Assembly (NCBI GenBank): GCA_037367405.1 | Contig: JAZKJV010001876.1 | Span: 124,001-188,000 of the forward strand | Direction: 5' to 3' | Source of the DNA: Ottelia alismoides | Lineage: Eukaryota > Streptophyta > Magnoliopsida > Alismatales > Hydrocharitaceae | Length of the DNA: 64,000 nt | In this document: in pieces, positions 35,953 to 48,602 of the stretch | Position numbering within the stretch: the stretch's first letter is position 1 | Layout: each line of letters opens with the position of its first letter | Program-made: the position numbers and the translations under genes | The notes under the pieces: model-generated | Told to the model about the DNA's origin: nothing | What the model saw: the letters and a program-made list of their open reading frames with translations, nothing else | The model's database searches: none

Positions 35953-35957
35953 AACAT
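35953..35957. repeat. Target-site duplication of copia-1, right copy
   Basis: AACAT, matching AACTT at 25182-25186 except for one base. Confidence 0.8.
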
Positions 35958-36263
35958 AGTATTATCTTGGGAGAAGAGTTACTTTTTGGTGACTCAAGGG
36001 ACGGTCCTTGGCCATATCATCTCCGATAGGGGCACGGAGGTCGACCGGGCCAGGGTGGATATCATCAAGAAACTCAATCCAACGTCCAATATGCGATAGT
36101 TGCGGTCTTTTCCGAGGCATGTCGGTTTCTACCGATGGTTCGTACAAGACTTCAACATTATTGCCCTACCACTTACTGATTTGTTGATAAAAGACATTGA
36201 TTGCCTTGTCGATGATAAGTGTCTTGCGTCATTTGAGACTCTTAAGAATCTAGTTGTTGAAGC
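35958..36263 (+). pseudogene. pol: Element B piece 2: end of reverse transcriptase
   Basis: This resumes element B's pol in phase after copia-1. It shows L-S-W-E-K, G-T-V-L-G-H-I-I-S (the RT thumb-side motif) and I-K-K-L-N-P-T-S-N, with one TAG at 36097-36099. R-S-F-P-R-H-V-G-F-Y-R follows (F-L-G-H in relatives). It ends at the copia-2 insertion within an Ala codon and continues at 46720. The sequence is only about 300 bp but clear. Confidence 0.92.
36259..36263. repeat. Target-site duplication of copia-2, left copy
   Basis: GAAGC, identical to 46715-46719. Confidence 0.93.
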
Positions 36264-37540
36264 TGTTGGACATGTGAGCCCACGGCGAGCCATTATGCAA
36301 TAAATGTTATTGCGAATATCATTCCCTGATCTGAAATGAAGAATAAATAATTTGCATAATAGGTCCCTCTGTACAATTAGGGTTATGTACCATGGCTATC
36401 TTAATGATCATACAGCTGTTGATTCAATTATTGAATCACAGAGGCTAGTGCTTGGATGAATATCTAAAGAGTTAGATTGAGGACTCATCAAGCACCATCA
36501 AATGATTGTTAAGATGTGATCTCCAGCCAGAGTAGGAGATGGCAATCCTTTCTCACATAGGCTGATATCTGACCAACCTCTTGATGTATGTCCTCTGCAT
36601 AGGAATAGAGATTCAGAGGTGTCAGATTAGTTAGGTCAATGGGTTGACTTAACGAGATCGAGATAACCTAAGTCCTATGTTGAATGCTGTCACAGCATAG
36701 GCACGCATCCTCTGACCAGAGACAGATGTGTTACTATATGTCTGAGTGTGTACATTTGGCAGACCAATAGGTTGATTACCTAACCAAGGTCTATACACCG
36801 GCGCGCTAGTGTGCATGTAAGGGCATATGAGTAATACGATCTCTCAAACGGATCATACAGGTTCATTACTGAACCGGAAGACATGAGCTCACTCATGAGA
36901 TATTGGGAAGAATCAAATTCCGTGCACGGTCGTCTCGCTTTGGAAGCTTGACTGAATTTGTAGGTTTGATATATACTTTTGGAAAGTATATGATCAAGAC
37001 CAAGGTATGATATATGCTTTTGGAAAGTATATGATTGATACCAAATCCCAATGATCAAATGAGAAACTTGGGGATCAAACCCTGAAGAAGACAATGTAAA
37101 ATAGATCTTGATCTTCGGGGTGACCATGGGTCTTCCAGTATGCAGGATGTACAGGTATTGGGAATACCTGAGGGTGATGTGATCATAAACGATTGTATAT
37201 CCATGACGCTTCCATTCCGAGGGAGTGATGAAACAGGTCTGGATTTTAGTGACTCCTTCCAGTAGAGAAGCAATCTGATCTTAGTCCAAGTGTTGGACAT
37301 TGATCTGAATGAGATTCAGATTCAATGAGAAGATTGGATTTGCGGTCTTGATTTAATCAAGCATCTGTGGGAGGTTCGTATGATCTGGATTTGAGACGAG
37401 ATCTCAACATCCAAGTCACTATACGTGGAACAATACAATCGCCATGTCCTTATCTCCAAGTATCTGAGGAGAAAGTACATTATTCTTGAAAGGGTTCAAG
37501 AAAAATTCATTTGATGAAATGTATATCCAAGCAAGGACTT

Positions 37541-37825
37541 GATGATTAAATGAGATTTAATTATCAAGCATAATATGAATATGATTCATGTTATTATCCA
37601 AGATAATTAAATGAGATTTAATTATCAAGGATTAGAGAATGTGGATAATACTATCCATAATATTTGTGTATTATAAATATGATTTATAATATACATATAT
37701 TCAAGAGAGAGAAATTTAGTAAATAACATTTGTTAATTATTAAATGTGGATTGGATTCACATTTGTTAATTAACTGGAAATGTCATTTACAAATTAGTTT
37801 GGAATGTGAATATGATTCACATAAT
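37541..37825. repeat. Hairpin array in copia-2 U3
   Basis: A perfect 11-bp hairpin GATAATTAAAT-GAG-ATTTAATTATC is at 37602-37626. A near copy is at 37541-37565. Others lie around 37570-37592 (loop ATG), 37635-37660, 37670-37692, 37744-37766 and 37804-37822. The order matches copy 0. The 3' LTR repeats it at about 45430-45720. Confidence 0.75.
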
Positions 37826-37971
37826 TTTCAATGGCATGATTGAAATATTCACAAATTAATTTAGAATTAATTTGGTGGATATTTTTTGTGATAATTGTTA
37901 TTGCAAAATTAATCAAGAAATAATAAGATAAAATAAAAAAAGGAGACAAAATCAACCACCTAAATAGAGGT

Positions 37972-38004
37972 GGCGCCACCTATGACTTGTTCATAGGTGA
38001 CGCC
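37972..38004. repeat. 14-bp-arm inverted repeat in copia-2 LTR
   Basis: GGCGCCACCTATGA pairs with TCATAGGTGACGCC around a 5-base loop, with one mismatch. It is also present at 45862-45894. It is the analogue of the copia-1 stem at 26891, with different paired bases. Confidence 0.8.
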
Positions 38005-38241
38005 CCCTATGATTTAGGGTGGTTAGTTGCCTCCTCTTTTTATTATCAAATTATCTCTTGACAAATTAATTTATGCTGAATTAAATTGTGTTGATAATGT
38101 TACAACATATATTTAATTTAATTATAAATTAATGTTGTTGGTTTTAACCAACAACAATCATAGCCATTGATCTTACATAGACCAATCCTAGCCGTTGGAT
38201 TTATGAGTCCATGGATTGAGATCCAATGGATCCTAAACTAA

Positions 38242-38250
38242 TATAAAAGG
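38242..38250 (+). promoter_or_regulatory. TATA box of copia-2 5' LTR
   Basis: TATAAAAGG lies about 55 bp before the CT tract. In the 3' LTR the same place reads TATCAAAGG (46132-46140), one base away. Confidence 0.65.
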
Positions 38251-38822
38251 AGGGCTAGGGTAGCCTTCCAAGGCACATCATTAAGAGTTGTACAAGGTGA
38301 CAACTCTCTCTCTCTCTTTCTCATTCTCACCCTCTCTCTCTTTCTCTTCTCCATTAAGTGGCCGTCCACTTTGGGTTGAGAAAGGAGAGACTCTCGGCTT
38401 CTTCTTCGACGACTCGAGGATCTCCTTCTTCTTTGGAGTTTCTTACTCTAAAGAAAGACGACGGATTTCGTTTGACGAAATCGGGGGAGCCATCGCTTGG
38501 ATCTTCATCGAGTATTGCGGGAAGGAACGTGACTCATCATCGCGCCCGCAAGTGCGTTCTTCGTGGATCGGACTTAAGATAGGAGGATCTCTACTTTGGG
38601 ATCTCGCGATCACAACCACGCTCCAAGAGGTATTCCTTATACTTGGTGGTTTGATGAAATGATCCGAGAAATGTTCTCGTGATCATGTGGTTTCATCTTT
38701 AGCTTAAAAAAAAATTTAATTTCCGCTGCATCTAGCGACTAGTGCGACTAGTTGCCCCGATTGCATACGATGCGATCGACACGCTACCGTGATGCGCTAG
38801 AGGATTCTCAATATCCTTCAAG

Positions 38823-38835
38823 TGGTATCAGAGCC
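38823..38835 (+). other. Primer-binding site of copia-2 (intact)
   Basis: TGGTATCAGAGCC is an exact match to the usual plant initiator-Met PBS and lies two bases after the LTR. Confidence 0.92.
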
Positions 38836-41800
38836 AGGTTGAATATGGTTTTGGATATGATCCGTAGACCTTAGACGATTTGGTTCTTGAAAGGGTTGCG
38901 AAATTTTTACTGCATTTCAATTTTCGCACCTCTGTCTAATTGTATTTTTCGGCACTGTTTAAAATGTTTAAACACGAATTTTTAACTGGATTTTGTTCCC
39001 ATTAATTAAGGAACCATAGGACTTGAGTTTACTAAATTTGGACTTCATTTGCTCAAGATATGGCCTTTTGAATATGCATATATTCACTGTTGCGGGAACT
39101 GCGGATTTAAACGTGATTAATGAGATAATTACGGTTTTGATCCGCCTCGAAATGCGTGAATTATCACTTGGGTTCTTTAATAAATCAAATAGGCATTCTT
39201 TGAAAACTGAGTTTGCAATTTTTGGATTTAAATTGATCAAATTATGTTAATTTTAGTGATTGGGGGTCACTGCTGGAAATTGACATTTTTGATCTTGAAC
39301 CTTGTGATATGTCATTCAATTATCATGATGAAAATTAATTGTTAATTTTCTGGAATAATAGTGATAAATATTTGTGAAATATTTAAAGAGATAATTATTT
39401 CATTGAATGACACTTGCCTAAACCACAATGATGAGATATTAGATCTTGATCATTGGTTCATCAACAAACATTGATTTCATGAAAACCATTGTTTATCCTA
39501 CAATAGTTGTAGGACAACATTTACAAGAAAAACCCTCTTGCTTGAATAGGATTGGGGATTTGTTTAGCAAATCTCCTTATAATATAATCAAAATTGTTTT
39601 GATGTATATTATGTGGTATAATTTTGGTTGAAAAACTGATGAGCATCTCAAAGTGCATGATGATCTATCTGGTATTATCCTTTCCCGAGGCGGATGTGGT
39701 GCCTAGTCGGAGAGCATTGGGGTCGCGGGTTGCAACGTATGTGGTCCGTCCCACTCTCGTCGGTACTGGCTATGACAGCAGGTAGGGACTGTATAATGCC
39801 TGAGAAAGTCAATGTGTATTTTTCTATTAAAATTCGAATAATACGTACTTTGAGAATATGCCTATTAATTATATCCAATAAACACTCTATTATGAATAGA
39901 TGTGTATTTCCCTTGGAAGAATTAATTATGTGAATATGATTCACGATAATTAATTATAAAATTTGAATATGAGGTGGAGGATCACATAAGTGACATCCAT
40001 GGTCTCCTGTCAAGGCAAAGGATTCCGTCGCCAGTTGTTGTGTATAGGAGACGCCTGTCCGAAGTGATAGATCCTGTATATGATTTAATTAGATCGGGTT
40101 CTTTGCTTCTCGAAAGAATAAGGCCGTATACGTAGTGACCCCAATATCGGGTCCTCATATTATTGGGGCGATATTGGATTGCATATAGTGAGTATTAAGC
40201 CTGTTGACGGTTGGTTCAATTAATGACGGGTCAACATCATCTTAGGGGTGGTGGGCCCGGGTGTTAAAGACCGAATTGGGAAATGCAAGTTGGACTTGCA
40301 AGACGGAATGTGTTCCCGCTCCTTTTTATCCGAGTTGTAGGTTCTCATATTATTGGGATGCAACGAAGATAGGAAAGGAGATCCCAGATCTTGCTGGAGA
40401 TATAATGGTAAGAGTATCTCTTACATTGAAAGTGATTAAGGGAATGATCTTTCAGTGTTGACAAGGCAAGACAACTTTGATATAAAAATTCCTAAATCAA
40501 AGTAAAACATGTATATATAATATATATACACTTATGCAAATTTCTTATTTCAGATAATCCTTCATTAAACCCACTCAATGTTGTACGCAATAATAACCAG
40601 TAAAATATCAAGGATTGGACTCATGATCCAGATATTGTTCTTGCAATTGGACACATAATGTATGTGGTTGCAATGTGCAAGTTTCCTCAACATGATGAGG
40701 ACTGACAATTAAATAAGACAATAAGACATCACCTTAGGGTTTGTATGTCTCTATGTTCTTGATCTGTCATCGAGTGTACATTGAAAGTAACATGTCGATG
40801 GTGATCGCAATTGTCGAATAATCCTTATAAAATAAAAGAAGATATTTTGGCATACATATGTGCTCTATACATTTAATCATGATTGACATGGTTCTCTGCA
40901 TTATGCAGAATGGTGGCTCGAAAGAGATGATGTATTCAAAATGTTTGAATACCTACCTAAACATAAGTCTCTAAGAGTTAAGATGTATGTAGATATGATG
41001 AGTGTCATCATTCTACTGTCTATACTCTAGTCATTCATGAAGCTTCATATTAATCATTTTGAATGAATTTAATAAAGCATGTATAAATGTTGAAATGCTC
41101 TTATATTGAAATCCTTAGAATTCAACATAAGAGATTCTTTGTCTTGAACAATGGTTGTTTATAGATGAAGAGAGCACAGTGGAAGCATGGGTTGGACCCA
41201 TGTAAGAAGGAAAGTCAAAGAGTTGACTGTACTTCTGTGACTTCCATATGACATCCAAAGAGTTGGATGAATGCCAATACTGCAATAAGTTGATGTGATG
41301 ATAGTATGACTATCAAGTCTATCTAAAATCCTTAGTGAAGGACTCAGATAGAGCATCAGAATAATCTACATATAATCATTGACTCTGACTTTCTTATTTC
41401 ACAAGATAAAGTTTGACAATTGTATCCCAATCTTCTAATAACATTTGCAATTGGTTGCATGTATATATTAGAAGATTAGAAATTTGATCTTAAGGTTTAA
41501 TAGTCATCTACATGGATATTGGTGCAATTGTTGCGACAATCTCTGTTGGATAGATGGACTTCATATTCTCAGTGGGAGAGCCCTTAGTCTTGGAGAATGT
41601 CTCTATGACCTAGATAGTAGAGTACACTCATTGTTTGTTTCTAAATGTTGGAAATAAACATGAATTCTGAGATAGAACTATCATAAAGAGTTATGATGGA
41701 TATATTTCAAATAGTAATCTAACATCTAGTGGACTCCACAAAATTAGAAAATCAATGAATGGTTCATTAAGATTTCTAATACTGAAAATCAAACCTTATA

Positions 41801-44155
41801 AGATCAATAGGAGGATGAAGATCATTTGACAATGATCTGGCATCAAGCCTTGGATAGACTAGTAAGTTATGAAACTTTAGAATGTCTAAAATTTCAAATC
41901 TTACATACTTGTGAATATTGTATTCAAAGTAAAATGTCCAATACGCCCTTCTCTGAGAAAGGTGTAAGATGTCAAGGTATTCGGGATCCCATACATATTG
42001 ATGTATGCAGATCATCTATATCATAGTGAACATTATGGATATGTGATATCTATTGGTGATCATGTATGATATGAGATTTCTTCTCTTCACCTGAGAAACC
42101 TTTGAAATGTTCAAAGATTTCACAACTTTGGTTTAGAACCAAAGTTTGAAGGAAGATTAAATGAATTTTATCTAACCTAGGTAGCTTGTACCTGTTAGAT
42201 AATTCAAAGAATGCCTTATGGAGATATGAATATCATTTCTTTCTCACTCCTCCTGATACACATAAACTCAATGGAGTTGTAGGGAGATATAATTGGATCA
42301 TGTGTGACATGATTTGGTTAATGATGAATTTTTAGCATAATTTCCTCTTAGTTTCCAGATATATATATATATATGTAGTAGAGACTACACTATATATCCT
42401 TAATAAGATTCCATGCAAGTAAGCTGGAATTAAGCACTAGAGAGTGCTACTTCATTAGGAAAATAAAGTATGGTATTGGATACCTACTTTATTACCTTGA
42501 GATTCTTAAAAGATCTCATATCTGAGAATGTGATTCTTGGAGGATTGAGACTCATGAGAATCAAGATGAAAATGAAGTGAAGGAACTCATTTAATCTTTA
42601 GATGACAATGAGGCTCCTGAAATCGAAACTAAAAGGATAATTAAAGATGAAGCACTAATACCTCTTCAAATGAGTTTGAGTATGTATTCCATGTGTCAGT
42701 TAAGTCAGACAATGATCGGACTTCATGTGATGAAGCTCCTGAATATCATGACATGGAAAGATGGATATTAGCAATAAAGTCTAAAGTAGACTTCATATAC
42801 AAAGTGTTGTATATGGAACCTCAAGGATCCACCTATAAGGGTTAGACCCATTAGGGTATAAATGGATCTTCAAGAGAAGAGGGAACCTGATGAGAAGGTA
42901 GGGACCTTCAAAGCTCGGTTCGTAGCCATAAGCTACGCATCAGAAGAGAAGACATTACTTGCAATGAGACTTGCTCTTCGGTAACCATGCTTAAAATCAT
43001 CAAAATATTGCTTACCCTAGCTACACAACTTGACTATTGCATCTTCAATATGTAATTCAAGATTGCATTCCTATAAAGAATACCGCTCTGAGGATATTCA
43101 CATGAAGTAACCCCATGGCTTCATGGTTGAGGAAAGTAAGGTGTGAAAGCTAAAGAAACTCCATCTACGGACTCAAATAAGCTTCTTGTAGTTGGAACAT
43201 CATATTTGATGAAATCATAAGTGTTATGATTTCAAATAGAATCTTGATGAACCATGTGAAGGTTAGTGGGAGTGCCATTGTGTTCATCGTGCTAAATATA
43301 GATAATATCCTAATCATTTGAAATGATATAAGTATGATGCTAAGTGTTTTATAGACTGGCTATTCCACACCTTGAGATATGATCTCAAGAATACCTCTTA
43401 GATCTTAGTTCTGAAGTTGTTTAGAAGTAAATAAAAGAGGGTATTGGGACTGTCACATTTGTAGTACACCTTGGACATATTCCATTCTTGGAAATTCCAT
43501 GAAAGGCTTCCTTCCCTTGAGATTTGGTACTGACCTATCTAAAGGGATAGCACCTCAAAGAGTTGAGGAAGTGAATGCTAGAAGGCTTGCACTTGTGCAT
43601 CGGTTACGAGAAGCTAAGTGTATGCTAAATGTGTACAAAAGCCAGATATCTGCCATGCAGTGGGAGTAGTAAAGTGTTACTAATCCTACTATGGAGAGAA
43701 AACACTTGGTTGCAGAAATAACGATATCTTCAAAGATGACAAGGCTTTAGAGATGGTGATCTCTGAGTCTTATCTTTTAGAGCTTAAGACTTTATAGATA
43801 GAGATCTAAAAGGTCTTAACTGTGGATACCTTGAGAGATAGTGATCTCCCGGAATAAGGGTATTCTAATAAGGATTATGGAAATACTGGTTATAATAGTT
43901 ATTGAGCAATAGTGTCAAGGACACTATAACTGCTTTGACTAGATTGAGTATAGGTTGCATTAGATGCAACATTCGCATTGGATGCGAGCACTGTTACCTA
44001 GGGATATGCAAGTGCCGTAAAAGGACTTGGCATAGTCTTTTGGGAACAGAGTGATTGATCAGCTTACCTAGCTATTTTAAAATAGCCTATGATTGTCACA
44101 TGAGTGTGGGTTTAAATGATTAGCCCATTAATGGCTCTTTGGGCTAGTGGGAGAT
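38836..44155 (+). pseudogene. Decayed internal region of copia-2
   Basis: The leader runs to about 40555. A gag relic starts at 40559 without an ATG and has a TAA at 40601-40603. A gag middle part lies near 40905 and an integrase relic at 41825-42360 (stop at 42024-42026). An RT relic spans 42720-43350, with TAA at 43178-43180 in the G-L-K-Q motif and D-N in place of D-D at 43301-43306. An RT/RNase H remnant lies near 43620-43760, and a PPT GGGCTAGTGGGAGAT at 44141-44155. The stops named are shared with copy 0. A TA repeat lies near 42359-42374. No frame encodes a domain. Confidence 0.87.
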
Positions 44156-46714
44156 TGTTGGACATGTGAGCCCACGGCGAGCCATTATGCAATAAATGTT
44201 ATTGCGAATATCATTCCCTGATCTGAAATGAAGAATAAATATTTTGCATAATAGGTCCTTCTGTACAATTAGGCTTATGTACCATGGCTATCTTAATGAT
44301 CATACAGCTGTTGATTCAATTATTGAATCATAGAGGTTGGTGCTTGGATGAATATCTAAAGAGTTAGATTGAGGACTCATCAAGCACCATCAAATGATTG
44401 TTAAGATGTGATATCCAGCCTGAGCAGGAGATGGCAATCCTTTCTCACATAGGCTGATATCTGACCGACCTCTTGATGTATGTCCTCTGCATAGGAATAG
44501 AGATTCGGAGGTGTCAGATTAGTTAGGTCAATGGGTTGACTTAACGAGATCGAGATAACCTAAGTCCTATGTTGAATGCTGTCACAGCATAGGCACGCAT
44601 CCTCTGACCGGAGACAGATGTGTTACTATATGTTTGAGTGTGTACATTTGGCAGACCAATAGGTTGATGACCTAACCAAGGTCTATACACCGGTGCGCTG
44701 GTGTGCATGTAAGGGCATATGAGTAATACGATCTCTCAAAGGGATCATACAGGTTCATTACTGAACCGGAAGACATGAGCTCACTCATGAGATATTGGGA
44801 AGAATCAAATTCCGTGCACGGTCGTCTCGCTTTGGAAGCTTGACTGAGTTTGTAGGTTTGATATATACTTTTGGAAAGTATATGATCAATCCTAGCTATG
44901 ATATATGCTTTTGGAAAGTATATGATCGATACCAAATCCCAATGATCAAATGAGAAACTTGGTGATCGAACCCTAAAGAAGACAGTGTAAAATAGATCTT
45001 GATCTTCGGGTTGACCATGGGTCTTCCAGTATGCAGGATGTACAGGTATTGGGAATACCTGAGGGTGATGTGATCATAAATGATTGTATATCCATGACGC
45101 TTCCATTCCGAGGGAGTGATGAAACAGGTCTGGATTTTAGTGACTCCTTCTAGTAGAGAAGCAATCTGATCTTAGTACAAGTGTTGGACATTGATCTGAA
45201 TGAGATTCAGATTCAATGAGAAGATTGGATTTGCGGTCTTGATTTAATCAAGCGTCTGTGGGAGGTTCGTACGATCTGGATTTGAGACGAGTTCTCAACA
45301 TCCAAGTCACTATACGTGGAACAATACAATCGCCCTGTCCTTATCTCCAAGTATCTGCGGAGAAAGCACATTTTTCTTGAAAGGGTTCAAGAATAATTCA
45401 TTTGATGAAATGTATATCCATGCGAGGACTTGACGATTAAATGAGATTTAATTATCAAGCATAATATGAATATGATTCATATTATTATCCAAGATAATTA
45501 AATGAGATTTAATTATCAAGGATTAGAGAATGTGGATAATACTATCCATAATATTTGTGTATTATAAATATGATTTATAATATACATATATTCAAGAGAG
45601 AGAAATTTAGTAAATAACATTTGTTAATTATTAAATGTGGATTGGATTCACATTTGTTAATTAACTGGAAATGTCATTTACAAATTAGTTTGGGATGTGA
45701 ATATGATTCACATAATTTTCAATGGCATGATTGAAATATTCACAAATTAATTTAGAATTAATTTGGTGGATATTTTTTGTGATAATTGTTATTGCAGAAT
45801 TAATCAAGAAATAATAAGATAAAATAAAAAAGGAGACAAAATCAACCACCTAAATAGAGGTGGCGCCACCTATGACTTGTTCATAGGTGACGCCCCCTAT
45901 GATTTAGGGTGGTTAGTTGCCTCCTCTTTTTATTATCAAATCATCTCTTGACAAATTAATTTATGTTGAATTAAATTGTGTTGATAGTGTTACAACATAT
46001 ATTTAATTTAATTATAAATTAATGTTGTTGGTTTTAACCGACAACAATCATAGCCATTGATCTTACATAGACCAAGCCTAGGCGTTGGATCTATGAGTCC
46101 ATGGATAGAGATCCAATGGATCCTAAACTAATATCAAAGGAGGGCTAGGGTAGCCTTCCAAGGCACATCATTAAGAGTTGTACAAGGTGACAACTCTCTC
46201 TCTCTCTCTCTTTCTCATTCTCGCCCTCTCTCTCTTTCTTTTCTCCATTAAGTGGCCTTCCACTTTGTGTTGAGAAAGGAGAGACTCTCGGCTTCTTCTT
46301 CGACGACTCGAGGATCTCCTTCTTCTTTGGAGTTTCTTACTCTAAAGAAAGACGACGGATTTCGTTTGATGAAATCGGGGGAGCCATCGCTTGGATCTTC
46401 ATCGAGGATTGCGGGAAGGAACATGACTCATCATCACGCCCGCAAGTGCGTTCTTCGTGGATCGGACTTAAGATAGGAGGATCTCTACGTTGGGATCTCG
46501 CGATCACAACCACGCTCCAAGAGGTATTCCTTATACTTGGTGGTTTGATGAAACGATCCGAGAAGTGTTCTCGTGATCATGTGGTTTCATCTTTAGTTTA
46601 AAAAAAATTTTAATTTCCGCTGCATCTAGCGACTAGTGCAACTAGTTGCCCCGATTGCATACGATGCGATCATCACGCTTCTGTGATGCGCTTGAGGATT
46701 CTCAATATCCTTCA
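44156..46714 (+). repeat. copia-2 3' LTR
   Basis: It begins TGTTGGACATGTGAGCCC and ends AATATCCTTCA, followed by the TSD GAAGC. About 97% identical to the 5' LTR over the stretch I compared. Confidence 0.92.
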
Positions 46715-46719
46715 GAAGC
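46715..46719. repeat. Target-site duplication of copia-2, right copy
   Basis: GAAGC, identical to 36259-36263. Confidence 0.93.
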
Positions 46720-47300
46720 TCCTATCCTTCAGCCACCTGATGTATCTCTCTCATTCGAGATCATAACAGATGCCTTTGATTTTGTCGTAGGGGTCGTCTA
46801 GGATAGAGGAGGGATAGATTACCATTTTCCATTCACTATGCTAGACGTACATTGGATGCCTCTCAGCGGAATTACATATTCATAGAAAAGGAGATTCTAG
46901 CCGTAGTCTTTGTCGTGGATGAGTTTCGATCTTACATTCTTGGATCTATAGTGATGATTTATACTGATCACACTGCCACCCAATACTTAATGGCAATAAA
47001 GGATGCCAAAGCTAGAATGACCAGATGGATCCTTCTACTCCAAGAGTTTGACATAGAGATCAAGGATAAACCTGGATTCAAAAATGTGGTGGCAGATCAC
47101 CTCTCCCGTTTAGAGAATCTTGAGGATTCAGATCAGATCACACCTATTACAGAGACATTCCCAGATGGCGCGATCCTTTCAATCACCTCACTTCCATGGT
47201 ATGTCGACATTGTGAACTATCTTGTCATAAAGAAAGTTCCACAAGGGTGACCCAGACAATGACTTGAGACCTTTCTTGCGAAGTGCAAGTCGTACCATTG
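46720..47300 (+). pseudogene. pol: Element B piece 3a: RNase H
   Basis: It resumes in phase with P-I-L-Q-P-P-D and the RNase H start I-I-T-D-A. The frame breaks by 46800, and a second frame is open from 46852 to 47250. That frame has Q-R-N-Y, E-K-E-I-L-A-V-V, T-D-H-T-A-T-Q-Y-L and K-N-V-V-A-D-H-L-S-R. The first active-site Asp and the D-H-x-S-R motif survive. It matches the corresponding part of element A (15985-16350). Confidence 0.88.
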
Positions 47301-48470
47301 AGAAAATTCCAGTCATTATCATGAAGGGGGGATAGCATCTAGAGACGGTGTATTCCTCAAGAAGAGCAGCATAGAGTCCTCACCTATTGCCACAAGCTTG
47401 AGGCAGGAGGACAACTTTATGGGAGATGGACAATACAAAAGGTGTTTCAATCTGGCCTTTGGTGGCCTACCCTCTTCAATGAATTTGTGAAGAGATGTAC
47501 TGACTATCAGAAAATAAAAAATGGGCAATTGTGGACAGATACATATGATGTCAATGCAACCCATTCACTTCTATGAGGTCTTTGAAGCATGGAGCATCAA
47601 TTTAAGGTGTCCATTTCCTAAGAGTCGGGGATTTGTGTACATTTTTCTTGTTCTGGATTACGTTAGTCGTTGGGTTGAGGCCATTCCCACCCGAACCACA
47701 GATGCTAAGACTGTTTGCCGATTTTTGAGGAAAAATATCATTTCACGCTTCAGAGTGCCTAGTGTTTTGATATCTGATGGCGGAACACATTTTATCATTC
47801 ATAAGGTAAAGTCCCTTGTTAACAAGTTCAACATAGACCATCGAGTTGCCACTCCATATCACTCTTAGTCTAATGGTCTTGCTGAAGTATCAAATAGGGA
47901 GATCAAGACGATATTGCAGAAGGTTGTCCACCCAGACCGAAAGGATTGGTCACAACTTTTGGACTCGATCTTGTGGGCATATATGACTTCCTTCAAGACA
48001 CCTTTGGGTACGTCTAGCTTTCATCTCGTTTATGGTAAGTCATTCCATATACCTGTGGAGATAAAGCATAAGTCACTATGGGTTGTCACTAAGATATTAT
48101 TGGATCCAAAGAGTATATAAGATAAGAGGAAGGAAGAATTGGCAGTCTTAGAGGAGCTTAGAGATACAATCTTTTCGAGTAGCTTACAATATAAGGAGCG
48201 AGTGCGGATATGGCATGACTCTCACATTAACCATAAGTAGTTTGAGCTGAACCAGAAAGTATGGTTATTCAATGACATGATGAAACTATTTTCAGGGAAG
48301 TTGCAACGAAGTGGAAGGAACCATCTTTGGTCCAGAAGGTGCATGACAATGGCAGCATTGATATATCTGAGATGTCATCTGAGTCCAGCTTTCGAGTTAA
48401 CGGTCATCGCCTGAAGCCATATCTAGATCATGATCCACTGATCATTGATGTTGCCCCTATTCATTTTGCA
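47301..48470 (+). pseudogene. pol: Element B piece 3b: integrase
   Basis: A degraded zinc domain lies at 47330-47520. The core is open at 47521-47868 and 47914-48120. The first catalytic Asp is Asn (AAT at 47599-47601, S-I-N-L-R). The second Asp (47776-47778, I-S-D-G-G) and the Glu (47884-47886, A-E-V-S-N-R-E) remain. A TAG at 47866-47868 replaces a Gln codon. The C-terminal part runs to about 48470 with further stops (48118, 48238). Confidence 0.88.
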
Positions 48471-48602
48471 TGAGATGTGGTTTTTGACTCACATCATTTG
48501 CATCTCAGGTCTGATTATCACTTCCTCCCACAGTAGTATAGATCCAGTTGTCCATATCGCACATTCTTTTGTCTAACATCCCATCTCCATCTCATTATAA
48601 TG

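Larger units (their letters stand above)
36264..38820 (+). repeat. copia-2 5' LTR
   Basis: It runs from TGTTGGACATGTGAGCCC to AATATCCTTCA. It holds a U3 hairpin array (37541-37825), an inverted repeat (37972-38004), a TATA box (38242) and a CT tract (38300-38345). The peptides predicted at 38288-38662 are LTR R/U5 and recur at 46252-46476. Confidence 0.92.
36264..46714 (+). mobile_element. copia-2: recent, coding-dead Ty1/copia element inside element B
   Basis: 10.45 kb with LTRs of 2557 and 2559 bp. They differ by about 3% in the first 400 bp by eye. The TSD is perfect, the PBS intact and the PPT good. The internal region is a ruin that shares many breaks with copy 0. It therefore retrotransposed with an already defective coding region, using proteins made elsewhere. 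Confidence 0.92.

Noticed and set aside
38358..38582. Similar 74-residue frames at 38358 and 46252 as a duplicated gene
   Set aside because: They are the R/U5 part of copia-2's two LTRs, so the likeness is that of the LTRs.
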